NCBI RefSeq assembly: GCF_016879755.1
Contig: NZ_WOFU01000007.1
Coordinates: forward strand, 124,001 to 188,000
DNA length: 64,000 nucleotides
Source of the DNA: Bacillus sp. B15-48
Lineage (GTDB): Bacteria; Bacillota; Bacilli; Bacillales; Cytobacillaceae
Direction: 5' to 3'
Positions within the stretch are counted from its first letter, which is position 1; each line of letters starts with the position of its first letter. Shown piece by piece: positions 1 to 7,121 of this stretch. The notes beneath the pieces are model-generated. The model was not told the DNA's origin and did not search any database. It saw only the letters and a program-made list of their open reading frames with translations. The position numbers were made by a program, and so were the translations under genes.

Positions 1-245
1 GATACACCTGAAGCTGTCTCAACATCAATCGAGATTGCCCGTTTCCCTTCCGCTAAGTCTGCGATTGGATTGGCGATTTCACGCTTAAAATTAGGTTCTT
101 CCTCAACCTCAATTTCTTCTTCCATTTGTGAAGCTTCTATATTTACAGTTGTTGCTTGCTCTTGTGGCAGAACCACGAAATAAGCGACAACAGTTACAGT
201 CAATCCTAAAAATAACGACCAAAGCCAAATTTTTCTTGTGTTCAA
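1..245 (-). CDS. Flp pilus assembly protein CpaB/RcpC, N-terminal part (cut by window edge)
   Basis: Only the first 81 codons are inside the window; the gene runs off the left edge. The start is a TTG at 243-245, placed seven bases after AAAGGAGG. The visible protein has a positively charged N-terminus, one membrane segment at about residues 6-26, an acidic linker with runs of Glu, then the beginning of a SAF-like domain (KRAISIDVETASGV), which is how CpaB proteins start. CpaB is a periplasmic or cell-wall-side component of Tad/Flp pilus assembly. The gene follows flp, the peptidase and tadE on the same strand, which fits a Tad operon whose ATPase and platform genes would lie further left. 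Confidence 0.75.
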   Translation of the reverse strand, partial: MNTRKIWLWSLFLGLTVTVVAYFVVLPQEQATTVNIEASQMEEEIEVEEEPNFKREIANPIADLAEGKRAISIDVETASGV

Positions 246-343
246 ATGGATGCCTCCTTTCAATGAAGAATCCTTTTATATTTTTTTATTACTTAATAGT
301 CTTTAAGCTTTATTTCTTGGTTATTTATTTCAATATTCAATCT

Positions 344-694
344 TTATTCAACACGCATGACCGTCGTATTCGTGATCGTAAACCCACTTGCAATTGGAGT
401 GATGAATTCAAACGGGTATTTAATGACAACGGTTGCGTCCGTCCCAGGTCCTGAACCTGGATTGACATTGACATGACCAGTCGCCAGCCCAATACTTCCT
501 CCAGACTGAACCGCTACTTGAGTAGGATTGCTGTCGCTAAGACTAGCTGCGCGAGCCGCTTCTCTCCCCGCATGGTCAATAACTAAATACGCATGAAACG
601 CTCGCCCAAAATCGACGATTCCAAATAACAGCAAAACCAACATTGGAATAACGAATGCAAACTCGACGAGCGATTGGCCTTTTTCAGACTTCAT
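344..694 (-). CDS. TadE-like pilus assembly protein (pseudopilin)
   Basis: A 116-residue protein beginning MKSEKGQSLVEF, followed by a long hydrophobic helix (about residues 12-32) with a conserved Glu, the layout of TadE/pseudopilins (PF07811-type). The start at 694 shares its first base with the TAA stop of the upstream peptidase gene (TAATG), which implies translational coupling, and it has GGGGTGG about seven bases upstream. An earlier in-frame Met at 709 lacks a good ribosome site. TadE-type proteins are minor pseudopilins needed for Flp pilus assembly and are cut by the prepilin peptidase, here encoded next door. The rest of the protein is a soluble domain rich in Gly, Thr and Val. Confidence 0.82.
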   Translation of the reverse strand: MKSEKGQSLVEFAFVIPMLVLLLFGIVDFGRAFHAYLVIDHAGREAARAASLSDSNPTQVAVQSGGSIGLATGHVNVNPGSGPGTDATVVIKYPFEFITPIASGFTITNTTVMRVE

Positions 695-1200
695 TAGAAA
701 CCACCCCAAACATAAGCACTCAAAGTTCCGATTGTGATTGCTACACCGTAAGGGAAAACAATACTAGAGTTTTTATCGGCATTTTTTAATGAAGTGAAAA
801 TTCCTTTTAAAAAAACAATGTTGATTAAAAATGAACGAAGCGAATACACGAAACCATATTTCTTAACGATTAAGATGACAGAGATGATTCCGCCGATAAG
901 TGCAGTAAAAACAAATGAATAAAAAACAAAACTCGCTCCCATTAAAGCTCCAATCGCAGCCATTAATTTCACATCCCCAGCTCCCATCCCTCCTAAAAGG
1001 TACGGAATCAATAGAACGAAAAATCCAAGAAGAAAACCTAGGCCGCTAAATTGAAATCCTTCCCAACCCAATGTCACACTGTAATAAACGAAACCAATCA
1101 TAATTGCCGGTAGAGTGACGATATTTAAAATCTTTCTGTTCTTTAGATCCGTTACTAATGAGATAACTACCGTTATCAATAGGATTATTTGAATAAACAT
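694..1200 (-). CDS. A24-type prepilin peptidase (CpaA/TadV)
   Basis: A 168-residue, very hydrophobic protein with about six membrane helices. Two features define the aspartic prepilin peptidase family: an Asp near the N-terminus (VTDLKNRKILN, residues about 17-27) and the GxGD motif (GGMGAGDVKLMAA) in the middle. It is short and lacks the N-terminal methyltransferase domain of PilD-type enzymes, as is typical for CpaA/TadV. It should process the Flp pilin encoded just upstream (1282-1449) and the TadE protein encoded just downstream. Both catalytic aspartates are present, so the enzyme is predicted to be active. Confidence 0.88.
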   Translation of the reverse strand: MFIQIILLITVVISLVTDLKNRKILNIVTLPAIMIGFVYYSVTLGWEGFQFSGLGFLLGFFVLLIPYLLGGMGAGDVKLMAAIGALMGASFVFYSFVFTALIGGIISVILIVKKYGFVYSLRSFLINIVFLKGIFTSLKNADKNSSIVFPYGVAITIGTLSAYVWGGF

Positions 1201-1281
1201 AATGATTACCTCAGCTTTTAAGAATGAGCGCCCTACTAGAATAGTAGAGCGCTTGGGTCATAAACTTAATTTCGTTTATCC

Positions 1282-1449
1282 TTATAATGTAAGTGCCGCT
1301 ACAATTTCATCGAATAGGTCCTCAATCGCATCGCTAAATAATGCTAATGCTGCAACAGCAGCCAATACTACTACCCCTAATACTAACCCATACTCCGATA
1401 ACCCTTGTCCTTCTTCTTCCATTACTAAATTCTTCATTTTTTCTAGCAT
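1282..1449 (-). CDS. Flp family type IVb pilin (55 aa)
   Basis: A small gene with AGGAGG eight bases before its ATG at 1449. The 55-residue product has a short charged leader, a G-QGLSEYG processing site with Glu at +5 and Tyr at +6 of the mature protein, and then a 20-residue hydrophobic stretch of Val, Leu and Ala: the hallmark of Flp/TadA-type pilins. The mature pilin would be about 40 residues. It is the first gene of the minus-strand group pilin, peptidase, TadE, CpaB. The product would be the major subunit of a thin adhesive Tad pilus. Confidence 0.88.
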   Translation of the reverse strand: MLEKMKNLVMEEEGQGLSEYGLVLGVVVLAAVAALALFSDAIEDLFDEIVAALTL

Positions 1450-1652
1450 TCTCGTTTCCTCCTAAAAGTTTATAATTTGTCGTTTTGTTCATTTTAGTGA
1501 ACTTTTATAGAGAAGTTTATTTCTCTATTGAATTAAGTTATCCTATTTCGTTCTTTTTAATGAACAACCCTTACGTAGATAATACGATGATTGTTCGTTA
1601 AAGTAAACTATTTTCTCTGAATTTGTTCTAAATAAAATACGACAAAACTCTA

Positions 1653-1681
1653 CATTGTTTCCTATTGAGAATGAAACAATG
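1653..1681. promoter_or_regulatory. 9-bp inverted repeat upstream of DUF192 gene
   Basis: CATTGTTTC (1653-1661) and GAAACAATG (1673-1681) form a perfect inverted repeat with an 11-bp spacer, 53 bp before the DUF192 start codon. It lies in the 284-bp gap between the pilin and DUF192 genes, where no other feature is evident. It could be an operator or a stem-loop in the leader; there is no T-run to make it a good terminator. Confidence 0.3.
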
Positions 1682-1733
1682 ATGCTTTATATTCGATATA
1701 TAGAACATTTTATTGAAAAGAGGTTAGTAGAAA

Positions 1734-2060
1734 ATGATTACATATAAACGAACCCTTCCCTATTCTATTCAAATTGCCGATTCGTTTTTTAAAAGGTTAA
1801 GAGGGTTAATGTTTCGAAAAACACCACTTGCGAAAGAAGGGTTATGGATTACGCCATGCAATTCCATTCATATGTGTTTTATGAAGTTTGCCATCGATGC
1901 TGTTTTTATTAATAAAGAAGGGAAGATTATTAAAACTGTCGCAGAGCTTCAGCCATGGAGATTTGTTAAACCTGTTAAAGGGGCATATTCTGTTATTGAA
2001 CTTCCCGCAGGAACGGTTCAAAAGTTAGAATTAAAAGAAGGAGAATTTATTGAACTTTAG
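1734..2060 (+). CDS. DUF192 family protein
   Basis: A 108-residue protein that matches the DUF192 fold from end to end: the RLRGLMFR segment (residues about 22-29), GLWITPCNSIHMCFMKFAIDAVFI (about 37-60) and the C-terminal ELPAG...L.. motif. No signal peptide is present, unlike many DUF192 proteins of other phyla, so it is probably cytoplasmic. The biochemical function of this family is not established. It is one of the few plus-strand genes here and stands alone between two minus-strand genes, with AGAGG upstream and a hairpin immediately after the stop. Confidence 0.85.
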   Translation: MITYKRTLPYSIQIADSFFKRLRGLMFRKTPLAKEGLWITPCNSIHMCFMKFAIDAVFINKEGKIIKTVAELQPWRFVKPVKGAYSVIELPAGTVQKLELKEGEFIEL

Positions 2061-2085
2061 GGACCAGTAAACCGGTCCCCTTTCA
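2060..2085 (+). terminator. Hairpin after DUF192 gene
   Basis: GGGACC and GGTCCC (2060-2065 and 2074-2079) form a short stem right at the stop codon, followed by CTTTCATTT. The T-run is short, so termination may be incomplete. The hairpin sits between convergent genes. Confidence 0.45.
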
Positions 2086-2096
2086 TTTAAGTCAAG

Positions 2097-2813
2097 TTAA
2101 AGCCTAGCATTCCGCAATACGTTGATCATCATTTCCTTATTTGGATAATTAGATTGATTAAACTGGTGAATCGTCTTCTCCACATCATATCCCACTCTGA
2201 TAATCGATGATTGGACACTAGTACCATCCACTTCAACTAAGGCGTAAGCAGACTTTGCTAACCCATCGAATGGCAATCCGACACTGCCAATATTGATGAT
2301 ACATTTTCCATTTATGTAGCGAATATAAGGTCGATGGATATGTGCATAAACAAACAGTTCCGCTTTTTCTCTCATCATTTTCGCTGTTAAAGTATCCTCA
2401 TTTTCATCAGGTAAGACAATATCAAATAAACTTGATGGTGTTGCATGAAAAGCATGGATGTTCACACCATCGACCTCAAGCTTTAATTCCGTTGGCAAAT
2501 GACGAAGATAGTCAATCGCTTCATCGTTCAGCTGCGAACAAATCCACTCACGTTCTTTATTCATCATTTCAAGTGCATGATCAGGTACTTCACCGCTATT
2601 GACACCACGGACGACCCATTCATCGGCATTTCCTTTAATTACATCTGTGTTTAACGACCTTACAAGCTCTAATGAGCGCTGTGGTTCCGGTCCACGATAA
2701 CAAATATCCCCAAGTACCGCGATTTTATCAACTTTTCTTGTTTCGATATCTGCCAGCACCGCATCGAGTGCATTCGCATTGCCATGGATATCCGAAATAA
2801 AAGCGATTTTCAT
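2097..2813 (-). CDS. Calcineurin-like metallophosphoesterase
   Basis: A 238-residue phosphoesterase. Metal-binding motifs appear in the family order: DIHGN (residues about 8-12), GDICYRG, GNADEW, HAFHATP, and a C-terminal AHIHRPY in place of the usual GHTH. All predicted metal ligands are kept. The start at 2813 (MKIAFISDIHGN) has GGAGGG eight bases upstream; an in-frame Met at 2846 would add eleven unconserved residues. Relatives include the YfcE/MJ0936 group of small phosphodiesterases. The natural substrate cannot be read from the sequence. It stands between two Tad-related gene groups but has no evident link to pili. Confidence 0.82.
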   Translation of the reverse strand: MKIAFISDIHGNANALDAVLADIETRKVDKIAVLGDICYRGPEPQRSLELVRSLNTDVIKGNADEWVVRGVNSGEVPDHALEMMNKEREWICSQLNDEAIDYLRHLPTELKLEVDGVNIHAFHATPSSLFDIVLPDENEDTLTAKMMREKAELFVYAHIHRPYIRYINGKCIINIGSVGLPFDGLAKSAYALVEVDGTSVQSSIIRVGYDVEKTIHQFNQSNYPNKEMMINVLRNARL

Positions 2814-2924
2814 CCATTCATCCCTCCAAATTCCTTTGTTACCCATATTATACTCTTTACAATCAATAGAATAAAACTAACTCAATAACTGTAATAGAAT
2901 TTCAGAATACTAATTGCGTTAAAT

Positions 2925-2957
2925 CAAAAAATGTTTCATCAAATTATGATGAAACAT
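2925..2957 (-). terminator. Rho-independent terminator of the TadG-like gene
   Basis: A perfect 11-bp stem (ATGTTTCATCA with TGATGAAACAT) closes a 5-base loop, and on the minus strand it is followed by TTTTTT. It lies just after the TadG-like stop codon. Confidence 0.85.
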
Positions 2958-2967
2958 TCTCGTAACT

Positions 2968-3912
2968 TTATAAAATCATTTTCGAAGTGTACGTCCCATA
3001 TTCATTGCTTCCTCCACCAATATCTCCCTCGAGAACTTCCTCAAGAAATTGAGCTTTTACGGTTTTACTGCTTGTGTCATAATCAATGATTTTCATTGCC
3101 GCAAATCCTAAAACAGTCACCGTATTGCTAGTGATTTCACTTACGATTGGAACATAAACGATCTCCCCTATTTTAGCTGTGATTGCAGTATTCACCGGCC
3201 CTGTCATTACCCCATTTTCTGTTTTAATTTGTTGGTTAACCGAAATCGGTACTTGGGCACCATTTTCGATATAATACTTCACCCCATTTGCTCCATTAGG
3301 CCCGCTTTCATGAATGCTTGAGAAGTCTAAAAAGCTGTAATTCCCTTGAAACCCTTCTCCTGGTGAATCGGATATATCCCAAATAGTACCAAACTCAAGT
3401 CCTTGTGCTTCTTCTTTTTTAATCCCGATAGGAATAATATTTCCAGCGTATACCGTTCCAACCGAGCCAATTTGAACCTCTGCTCTTGCTTCGACTGTAA
3501 CAGTACTACTAATCCCCAAAATTGGCATTAAAACGAGGGCAACTTCTTCCCGCCCATTTACTTGAATCACATTTGCAGTCGCATTCATCCCGCTGCAATT
3601 TGTTTCTGCTTGATTACGGAAACAGGCAGCATACGAAATACCGGTCCCGTTATAATTATTTCCACTTATTTTCATTGCTTCTGTATTTGCAGTTGGGTGA
3701 TTAAAAGATCCACTATCCGCTTTGCTTTTTAGCATCACATCTCCGCCAGCTAAAGCCCCTGCATCTACAGCTTTCTGAAGCTGCGATTTTGCCAAATAGA
3801 GCTTCCCGCCGTCAATGACTAGGCCAGTAAACCCTAGTAAACCAGTGAGCAGTAAAGCAGTAAACACTAAAGCTTGCCCGTTTTCACTTTTTAATAAATG
3901 TTTCCATTTCAA
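2968..3912 (-). CDS. TadG-like pilus/secreted assembly protein
   Basis: A 314-residue protein with N-terminal sequence KSENGQALVFTALLLTGLLG, a hydrophobic helix and then DGGKLYLAKSQLQKAVDAGALAGG, the pattern of the Flp pilus-assembly TadG N-terminal domain. The start is TTG at 3912, supported by AGGAGG seven bases upstream. The remainder is an extracytoplasmic domain with no von Willebrand domain, shorter than many TadG proteins. It is separated from the pilin, peptidase, TadE and CpaB group by two unrelated genes and has its own terminator, so it is probably a separate transcription unit serving the same Tad system. Confidence 0.75.
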   Translation of the reverse strand: MKWKHLLKSENGQALVFTALLLTGLLGFTGLVIDGGKLYLAKSQLQKAVDAGALAGGDVMLKSKADSGSFNHPTANTEAMKISGNNYNGTGISYAACFRNQAETNCSGMNATANVIQVNGREEVALVLMPILGISSTVTVEARAEVQIGSVGTVYAGNIIPIGIKKEEAQGLEFGTIWDISDSPGEGFQGNYSFLDFSSIHESGPNGANGVKYYIENGAQVPISVNQQIKTENGVMTGPVNTAITAKIGEIVYVPIVSEITSNTVTVLGFAAMKIIDYDTSSKTVKAQFLEEVLEGDIGGGSNEYGTYTSKMIL

Positions 3913-4090
3913 CCAGTTTCCTCCTCTGTTCTATATATTTAAATATTTATCTATTTTTGTTCTTTATTAAGAATTATAGTATCATTCTCCCTCTTTTGCT
4001 AGATAAAATTATTTTTATTTTGAAAAAAGGAAAACAAAAACAAGATTCTCTTGCTAGTAGAAATTTTATGACGAACCCTTTAAAATCACT

Positions 4091-4130
4091 AAAAAACCGC
4101 TTTATCGCAATTTCCTGCGACAAAGCGGTC
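4091..4130 (-). terminator. Rho-independent terminator of DUF454 gene
   Basis: A stem of about 14 bp (ACCGCTTTATCGCA with TGCGACAAAGCGGT, one mismatch) is followed on the minus strand by TTTTTT. It directly follows the stop codon of the gene at 4134-4517. Confidence 0.8.
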
Positions 4131-4133
4131 TAC

Positions 4134-4517
4134 TTAACTTTCACTTGGCTTCGTTTTAATTTTTGTGAAGAAATAATAGTATTTATATGCGATAACCAAA
4201 AGTAAGAATACTCTTAGCCAATTGTTATCAAGAATAATAAACGGAATGAGAATCATGGCATCTGCAAACAGATTGATTGAAAGCTTCTGTTTCAGTGTCA
4301 TTGAACGATCGCGGACAAAATCTTCAAGGTATTTTTTATAAACATTCGTGCCTCGGAACCATAGCTCAAACCGTTTGGAACCTTTCACGAAAAAGTATAA
4401 TGCGAGGAGAAGAAACGGTGTAGTAGGTAAAACAGGAAGCACAATCCCTATCATTCCTAACCCCATAAAAAAGAATCCTAAGCCTATATATATAATTTTA
4501 ATTAATTTTATCGTCAT
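4134..4517 (-). CDS. YbaN/DUF454 family membrane protein
   Basis: A 127-residue membrane protein with the DUF454 signature GIVLPVLPTTPFLLLALYFF near the N-terminus, then a charged segment (KGSKRFELWFRG) and two further hydrophobic helices near the C-terminus. The function of the family is unknown. The start at 4517 fits the family's usual N-terminus. However, its GGAGGG lies almost against the ATG, so initiation two codons later or an upstream Met at 4559 cannot be excluded. A TATAAT box at 4546-4551 lies inside the longer version, which argues for the short one. Confidence 0.75.
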   Translation of the reverse strand: MTIKLIKIIYIGLGFFFMGLGMIGIVLPVLPTTPFLLLALYFFVKGSKRFELWFRGTNVYKKYLEDFVRDRSMTLKQKLSINLFADAMILIPFIILDNNWLRVFLLLVIAYKYYYFFTKIKTKPSES

Positions 4518-4545
4518 TCCCTCCAATCCAAAAGCTATCGATTCT

Positions 4546-4574
4546 ATTATACCATCCAAATGGAATGTGAATAA
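4546..4574 (-). promoter_or_regulatory. Possible promoter of DUF454 gene
   Basis: On the minus strand a perfect TATAAT (4551-4546) is preceded, 17 bp away, by TTATTC, a weak -35 match. Transcription would begin near 4539, about 20 bp before the proposed ATG at 4517. Confidence 0.4.
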
Positions 4575-4730
4575 ACCTTCAATATAGAACTGGGAACAAG
4601 ATGAACAAAGAAAAGCCTGATAAAATTAACTCCCGGTCTTTTTGTCCGGTGCAGTTCCGTGTTAAAAAGACCGAAACAACCGATTTTTTTATTAAAATGG
4701 TTGTTCATAAATTTAATAGTCTATGTTTTA

Positions 4731-5013
4731 TTCCTAGTACTTTGATTAAGCGTGATTATGAGGCTGGTTTTTTGCTAGTACTTTGATTAAGCGTGATTAT
4801 GAGGCTGGTTTTTTGCTAGTACTTGGATTAAAGCGATTTTCGGCCGTTTTTTATTGCTAGTACAGGGATTATATCGACCTTCTGACCTTATTTTATTGCT
4901 AGTACTCGGATTAACCCCTCTTTTTACTGTGTTTTATTGCGAGTACTAGCAATATATCAATGAAATTTAGTGTTTTTAATCCGATTACTTGGATTAAATA
5001 ACGCGTTACCAGC
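4731..5013. repeat. Array A: seven AGTACT-centred palindromic repeats, 41-42 bp period
   Basis: This 600-bp gap between DUF454 and the antiporter holds a regular array. The core AGTAC occurs at 4736, 4777, 4818, 4859, 4901 and 4942, then as ATTAC at 4984: steps of 41, 41, 41, 42, 41 and 42 bp, with a further half-step copy near 5005. The unit approximates TTATTGCTAGTACTNGGATTAA, an imperfect palindrome. The first two units are identical over 41 bp, which indicates a recent tandem duplication. No convincing reading frame crosses it. A second array of the same family lies at 47.4-47.7 kb. Confidence 0.85.
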
Positions 5014-5114
5014 ATTATCGTCCAAAAACTAACGATTTCATCGGTAGCCTTAATTGGAAAATGTATTGCCTTAATTAAAATTAGGAAATAATCCAACATT
5101 TTAAACAAAACAAC

Positions 5115-5146
5115 GAAAAAGTGCCTGTTTCTCAAAAACAGACACC
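5115..5146 (-). terminator. Rho-independent terminator of the antiporter gene
   Basis: GTGCCTGTTT and AAACAGACAC pair around CTCAA; on the minus strand the stem is followed by TTTTTCG. It lies just beyond the stop codon at 5161. Confidence 0.8.
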
Positions 5147-5160
5147 TTACATCCACATCA

Positions 5161-6123
5161 TTAATTCCGAAAAATAATAAACACTAGATAGGCAACATAG
5201 ACAGCGGCTAAAATTAGCCCTTCGATTTTTGATACTTTATACTTTGTTCGTGAAAATATTAATAAGATTAATGTTAAGATGATCATAAAAATCGCGTCAA
5301 AGGAGATTTTATCATCAACTGCTAAAGGGGTAATCGTCGCAGACGAACCGATGACTAATAAAATATTGAAAATATTGCTGCCGACAATGTTTCCAAGCGC
5401 AATCTGCGTTTCCTTTTTAATAGCCGCGGTAACCGAGGTGATGAGCTCAGGAAGGGAAGTACCTACTGCGACAATCGTCAACCCAACTAGTGTCTCACTC
5501 ATCCCAATTGCCAGTGCAATCTCGGTAGCATTGCTTACAACCATTTCACCACCGAAAATGATTGCAACCAAGCCGCCAATCGTGAAGAAAAGGTTTTTCC
5601 TCCATTTAACCTCTCCTTTTGGCCCTGCTTCCGCTTCGGTCTTGTCATTTTCACGGCTATTTCTGGCCATTTCAAAAATATAGTATAAAAATACGGCAAA
5701 GAACAATAACAAAATGATTCCTTCACTTCTCGAGATGACATTTGAACCTCCCCCTTGTAGGAGAACATCACTTATCATTATGTATAAAGCAACGCTCGCT
5801 AGTAAAGTAAAGGGAATTTCTTTGCGAATTGTATCCGTTTCAACCGCTAACGGATGAATCATTGCTGTGATTCCGACTACTAATGTGATATTAAAGATAT
5901 TACTCCCGATTACATTCCCTAATGAAACCCCGCTGCTTCCTTCTAATGCTGCTATAATACTTACTGTTGCTTCCGGAGAACTTGTCCCTAACGCCACAAT
6001 CGTTAATCCAATTAGTATCGGCGGAACCTTAAGCAATGTAGCTATATTAGAGGAACCTTCTACAAAAAGATCGGCCCCCTTCATAAGCAAGACAAATCCA
6101 ACTATTAGCAAAACGTACGACAT
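5161..6123 (-). CDS. Calcium/sodium antiporter, CaCA family (YrbG-like)
   Basis: A 320-residue protein with about ten membrane helices in two inverted halves. Each half carries the two alpha-repeat signatures: ALGTSSPEATVSI with GNVIGSNIFNITLVVG in the first, AVGTSLPELITSV with GNIVGSNIFNILLVIG in the second. The conserved acidic residues that bind Ca2+ are present in both. The length and layout match YrbG-type exchangers rather than the larger eukaryotic NCX proteins. It should expel Ca2+ in exchange for Na+ or H+. GAGGTGAG precedes the ATG, and the gene has its own terminator. Confidence 0.9.
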   Translation of the reverse strand: MSYVLLIVGFVLLMKGADLFVEGSSNIATLLKVPPILIGLTIVALGTSSPEATVSIIAALEGSSGVSLGNVIGSNIFNITLVVGITAMIHPLAVETDTIRKEIPFTLLASVALYIMISDVLLQGGGSNVISRSEGIILLLFFAVFLYYIFEMARNSRENDKTEAEAGPKGEVKWRKNLFFTIGGLVAIIFGGEMVVSNATEIALAIGMSETLVGLTIVAVGTSLPELITSVTAAIKKETQIALGNIVGSNIFNILLVIGSSATITPLAVDDKISFDAIFMIILTLILLIFSRTKYKVSKIEGLILAAVYVAYLVFIIFRN

Positions 6124-6227
6124 GAGCTCACCTCTGCTTATCTAGAATGGACAAAGTTATTGGTAGATTATAACAGACTTTTACGTAATTTATAAAATGT
6201 TAAATATGTACTTGCCTAAAAAAAATA

Positions 6228-6260
6228 TAAAAAAGAGTGCGCCATGATGACTCACTCTTA
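6228..6260 (-). terminator. Rho-independent terminator of the flavodoxin-like gene
   Basis: AAGAGTG and CACTCTT pair around a 13-base loop, and the minus strand continues TTTTATATTTTTTT. It lies about 65 bp after the stop codon at 6327. Confidence 0.6.
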
Positions 6261-6326
6261 CTGTTCCCTATCGTAAGATCAAATACTATTTTCAATACGG
6301 AATGAAGTAAATATCTTTAACTGCTC

Positions 6327-6848
6327 TTAAGTTAGTACAGGAATCTCACGTTCTAGCCCAGAAACCTCTTTATTATTGAAACAATTAGCGAATTCCTTGA
6401 TTGCGTACTCATCAATCAACGAAATATCGGCTGACATCCCACTAATCTTTGTGACAATTTGCCTTTCAAAAAAATTCATTTTTGAAAATAAAAACTCTCC
6501 GCCAAAAAGACCTTTTGCAATCGCCCTTTCACGCAAACTCATCGGGAAAGCGCCTTCAAATTGTTCCTCCGCCACTTCGCCATCTCGCATACAACATAGA
6601 AACAAACCAATTTTCTTATCGTATAAATTTTCTTCATGTTGTTTAATAAACTTTTTGATTTTCCCTTGAATTCTCCCCACACGAATAGATCCTCCAATAA
6701 TGACCGAGTCAAAAAGTTCAATATCAGAGTGGAGTTTGGCTTGATTTAAGTTTAAAACGATCACCTCACCATCCAACTGCTTCTTTAAAGATATCGCTGC
6801 TTTTGTTGTCGTCCCATGAGATGTGCAATAAACAATCAAAGTATTCAT
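6327..6848 (-). CDS. Flavodoxin-domain protein (HemG-like)
   Basis: A 173-residue protein beginning MNTLIVYCTSHGTTTKAA, an FMN phosphate-binding loop, followed by FDSVIIGGSIRVGRIQGKIKKF and IGLFLCCM, the pattern of the flavodoxin-5 group that includes menaquinone-dependent protoporphyrinogen dehydrogenase HemG. No heme genes are nearby, so the substrate is uncertain. The frame stays open upstream to 6977 through a (GACAAA)7 repeat. However, the start at 6848 is the only one that begins at the first beta-strand of the fold, and GGTGGG precedes it. Confidence 0.75.
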   Translation of the reverse strand: MNTLIVYCTSHGTTTKAAISLKKQLDGEVIVLNLNQAKLHSDIELFDSVIIGGSIRVGRIQGKIKKFIKQHEENLYDKKIGLFLCCMRDGEVAEEQFEGAFPMSLRERAIAKGLFGGEFLFSKMNFFERQIVTKISGMSADISLIDEYAIKEFANCFNNKEVSGLEREIPVLT

Positions 6849-6919
6849 CCCACCGCCCCCAAATGGCAATAAACGAGATTTATTCTTATGCTTAACTAGA
6901 TGTGCTGAACATTTAATAT

Positions 6920-6961
6920 TTTGTCTTTGTCTTTGTCTTTGTCTTTGTCTTTGTCTTTGTC
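6920..6961 (-). repeat. Hexanucleotide microsatellite (GACAAA)7
   Basis: Seven perfect copies of TTTGTC on the plus strand (GACAAA on the minus strand), 42 bp in all, lie 72-113 bp upstream of the flavodoxin-like start codon. Because the unit is six bases, copy-number changes would not shift a frame but would move promoter and leader elements in 6-bp steps. Confidence 0.95.
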
Positions 6962-7086
6962 TTAAGTATATTCTCACATTTTGTTCAAAAATTAGAAATT
7001 TAGTGACAGTATTTCAACAATTATTTGTCTGCTTCATTTCGGTAAAACGAACTCCACTTAACAAACTCGATAAAAATAAATCGAAC

Positions 7087-7119
7087 AACAAACCCCAGCC
7101 AAAATGACTGAGGTTTGTT
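7087..7119 (-). terminator. Hairpin terminator of CoA-transferase gene
   Basis: AACAAACCCCAG and CTGAGGTTTGTT pair over 12 positions with one G-T type mismatch around a 9-base loop, immediately after the stop codon at 7122. The following minus-strand run is GTTCGATTTATTTTT, so termination may rely on a modest T-run. Confidence 0.6.
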
Positions 7120-7121
7120 AT

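Noticed and set aside
128-454. 108-aa plus-strand ORF
   Set aside because: It lies antisense to the CpaB start and TadE genes, which have clear family motifs and ribosome sites on the minus strand.
1202-1465. 87-aa plus-strand ORF
   Set aside because: Antisense shadow of the Flp pilin; the minus-strand 55-aa pilin has AGGAGG and the type IVb processing site.
4731-5013. CRISPR array
   Set aside because: The period is CRISPR-like in regularity but the repeat is a short, degenerate palindrome, the intervening segments are partly duplicated rather than unique, and no cas genes are present.
4911-5156. 81-aa minus-strand ORF
   Set aside because: It runs through repeat array A and the antiporter terminator, has no ribosome binding site, and its composition follows the repeat rather than a protein family.
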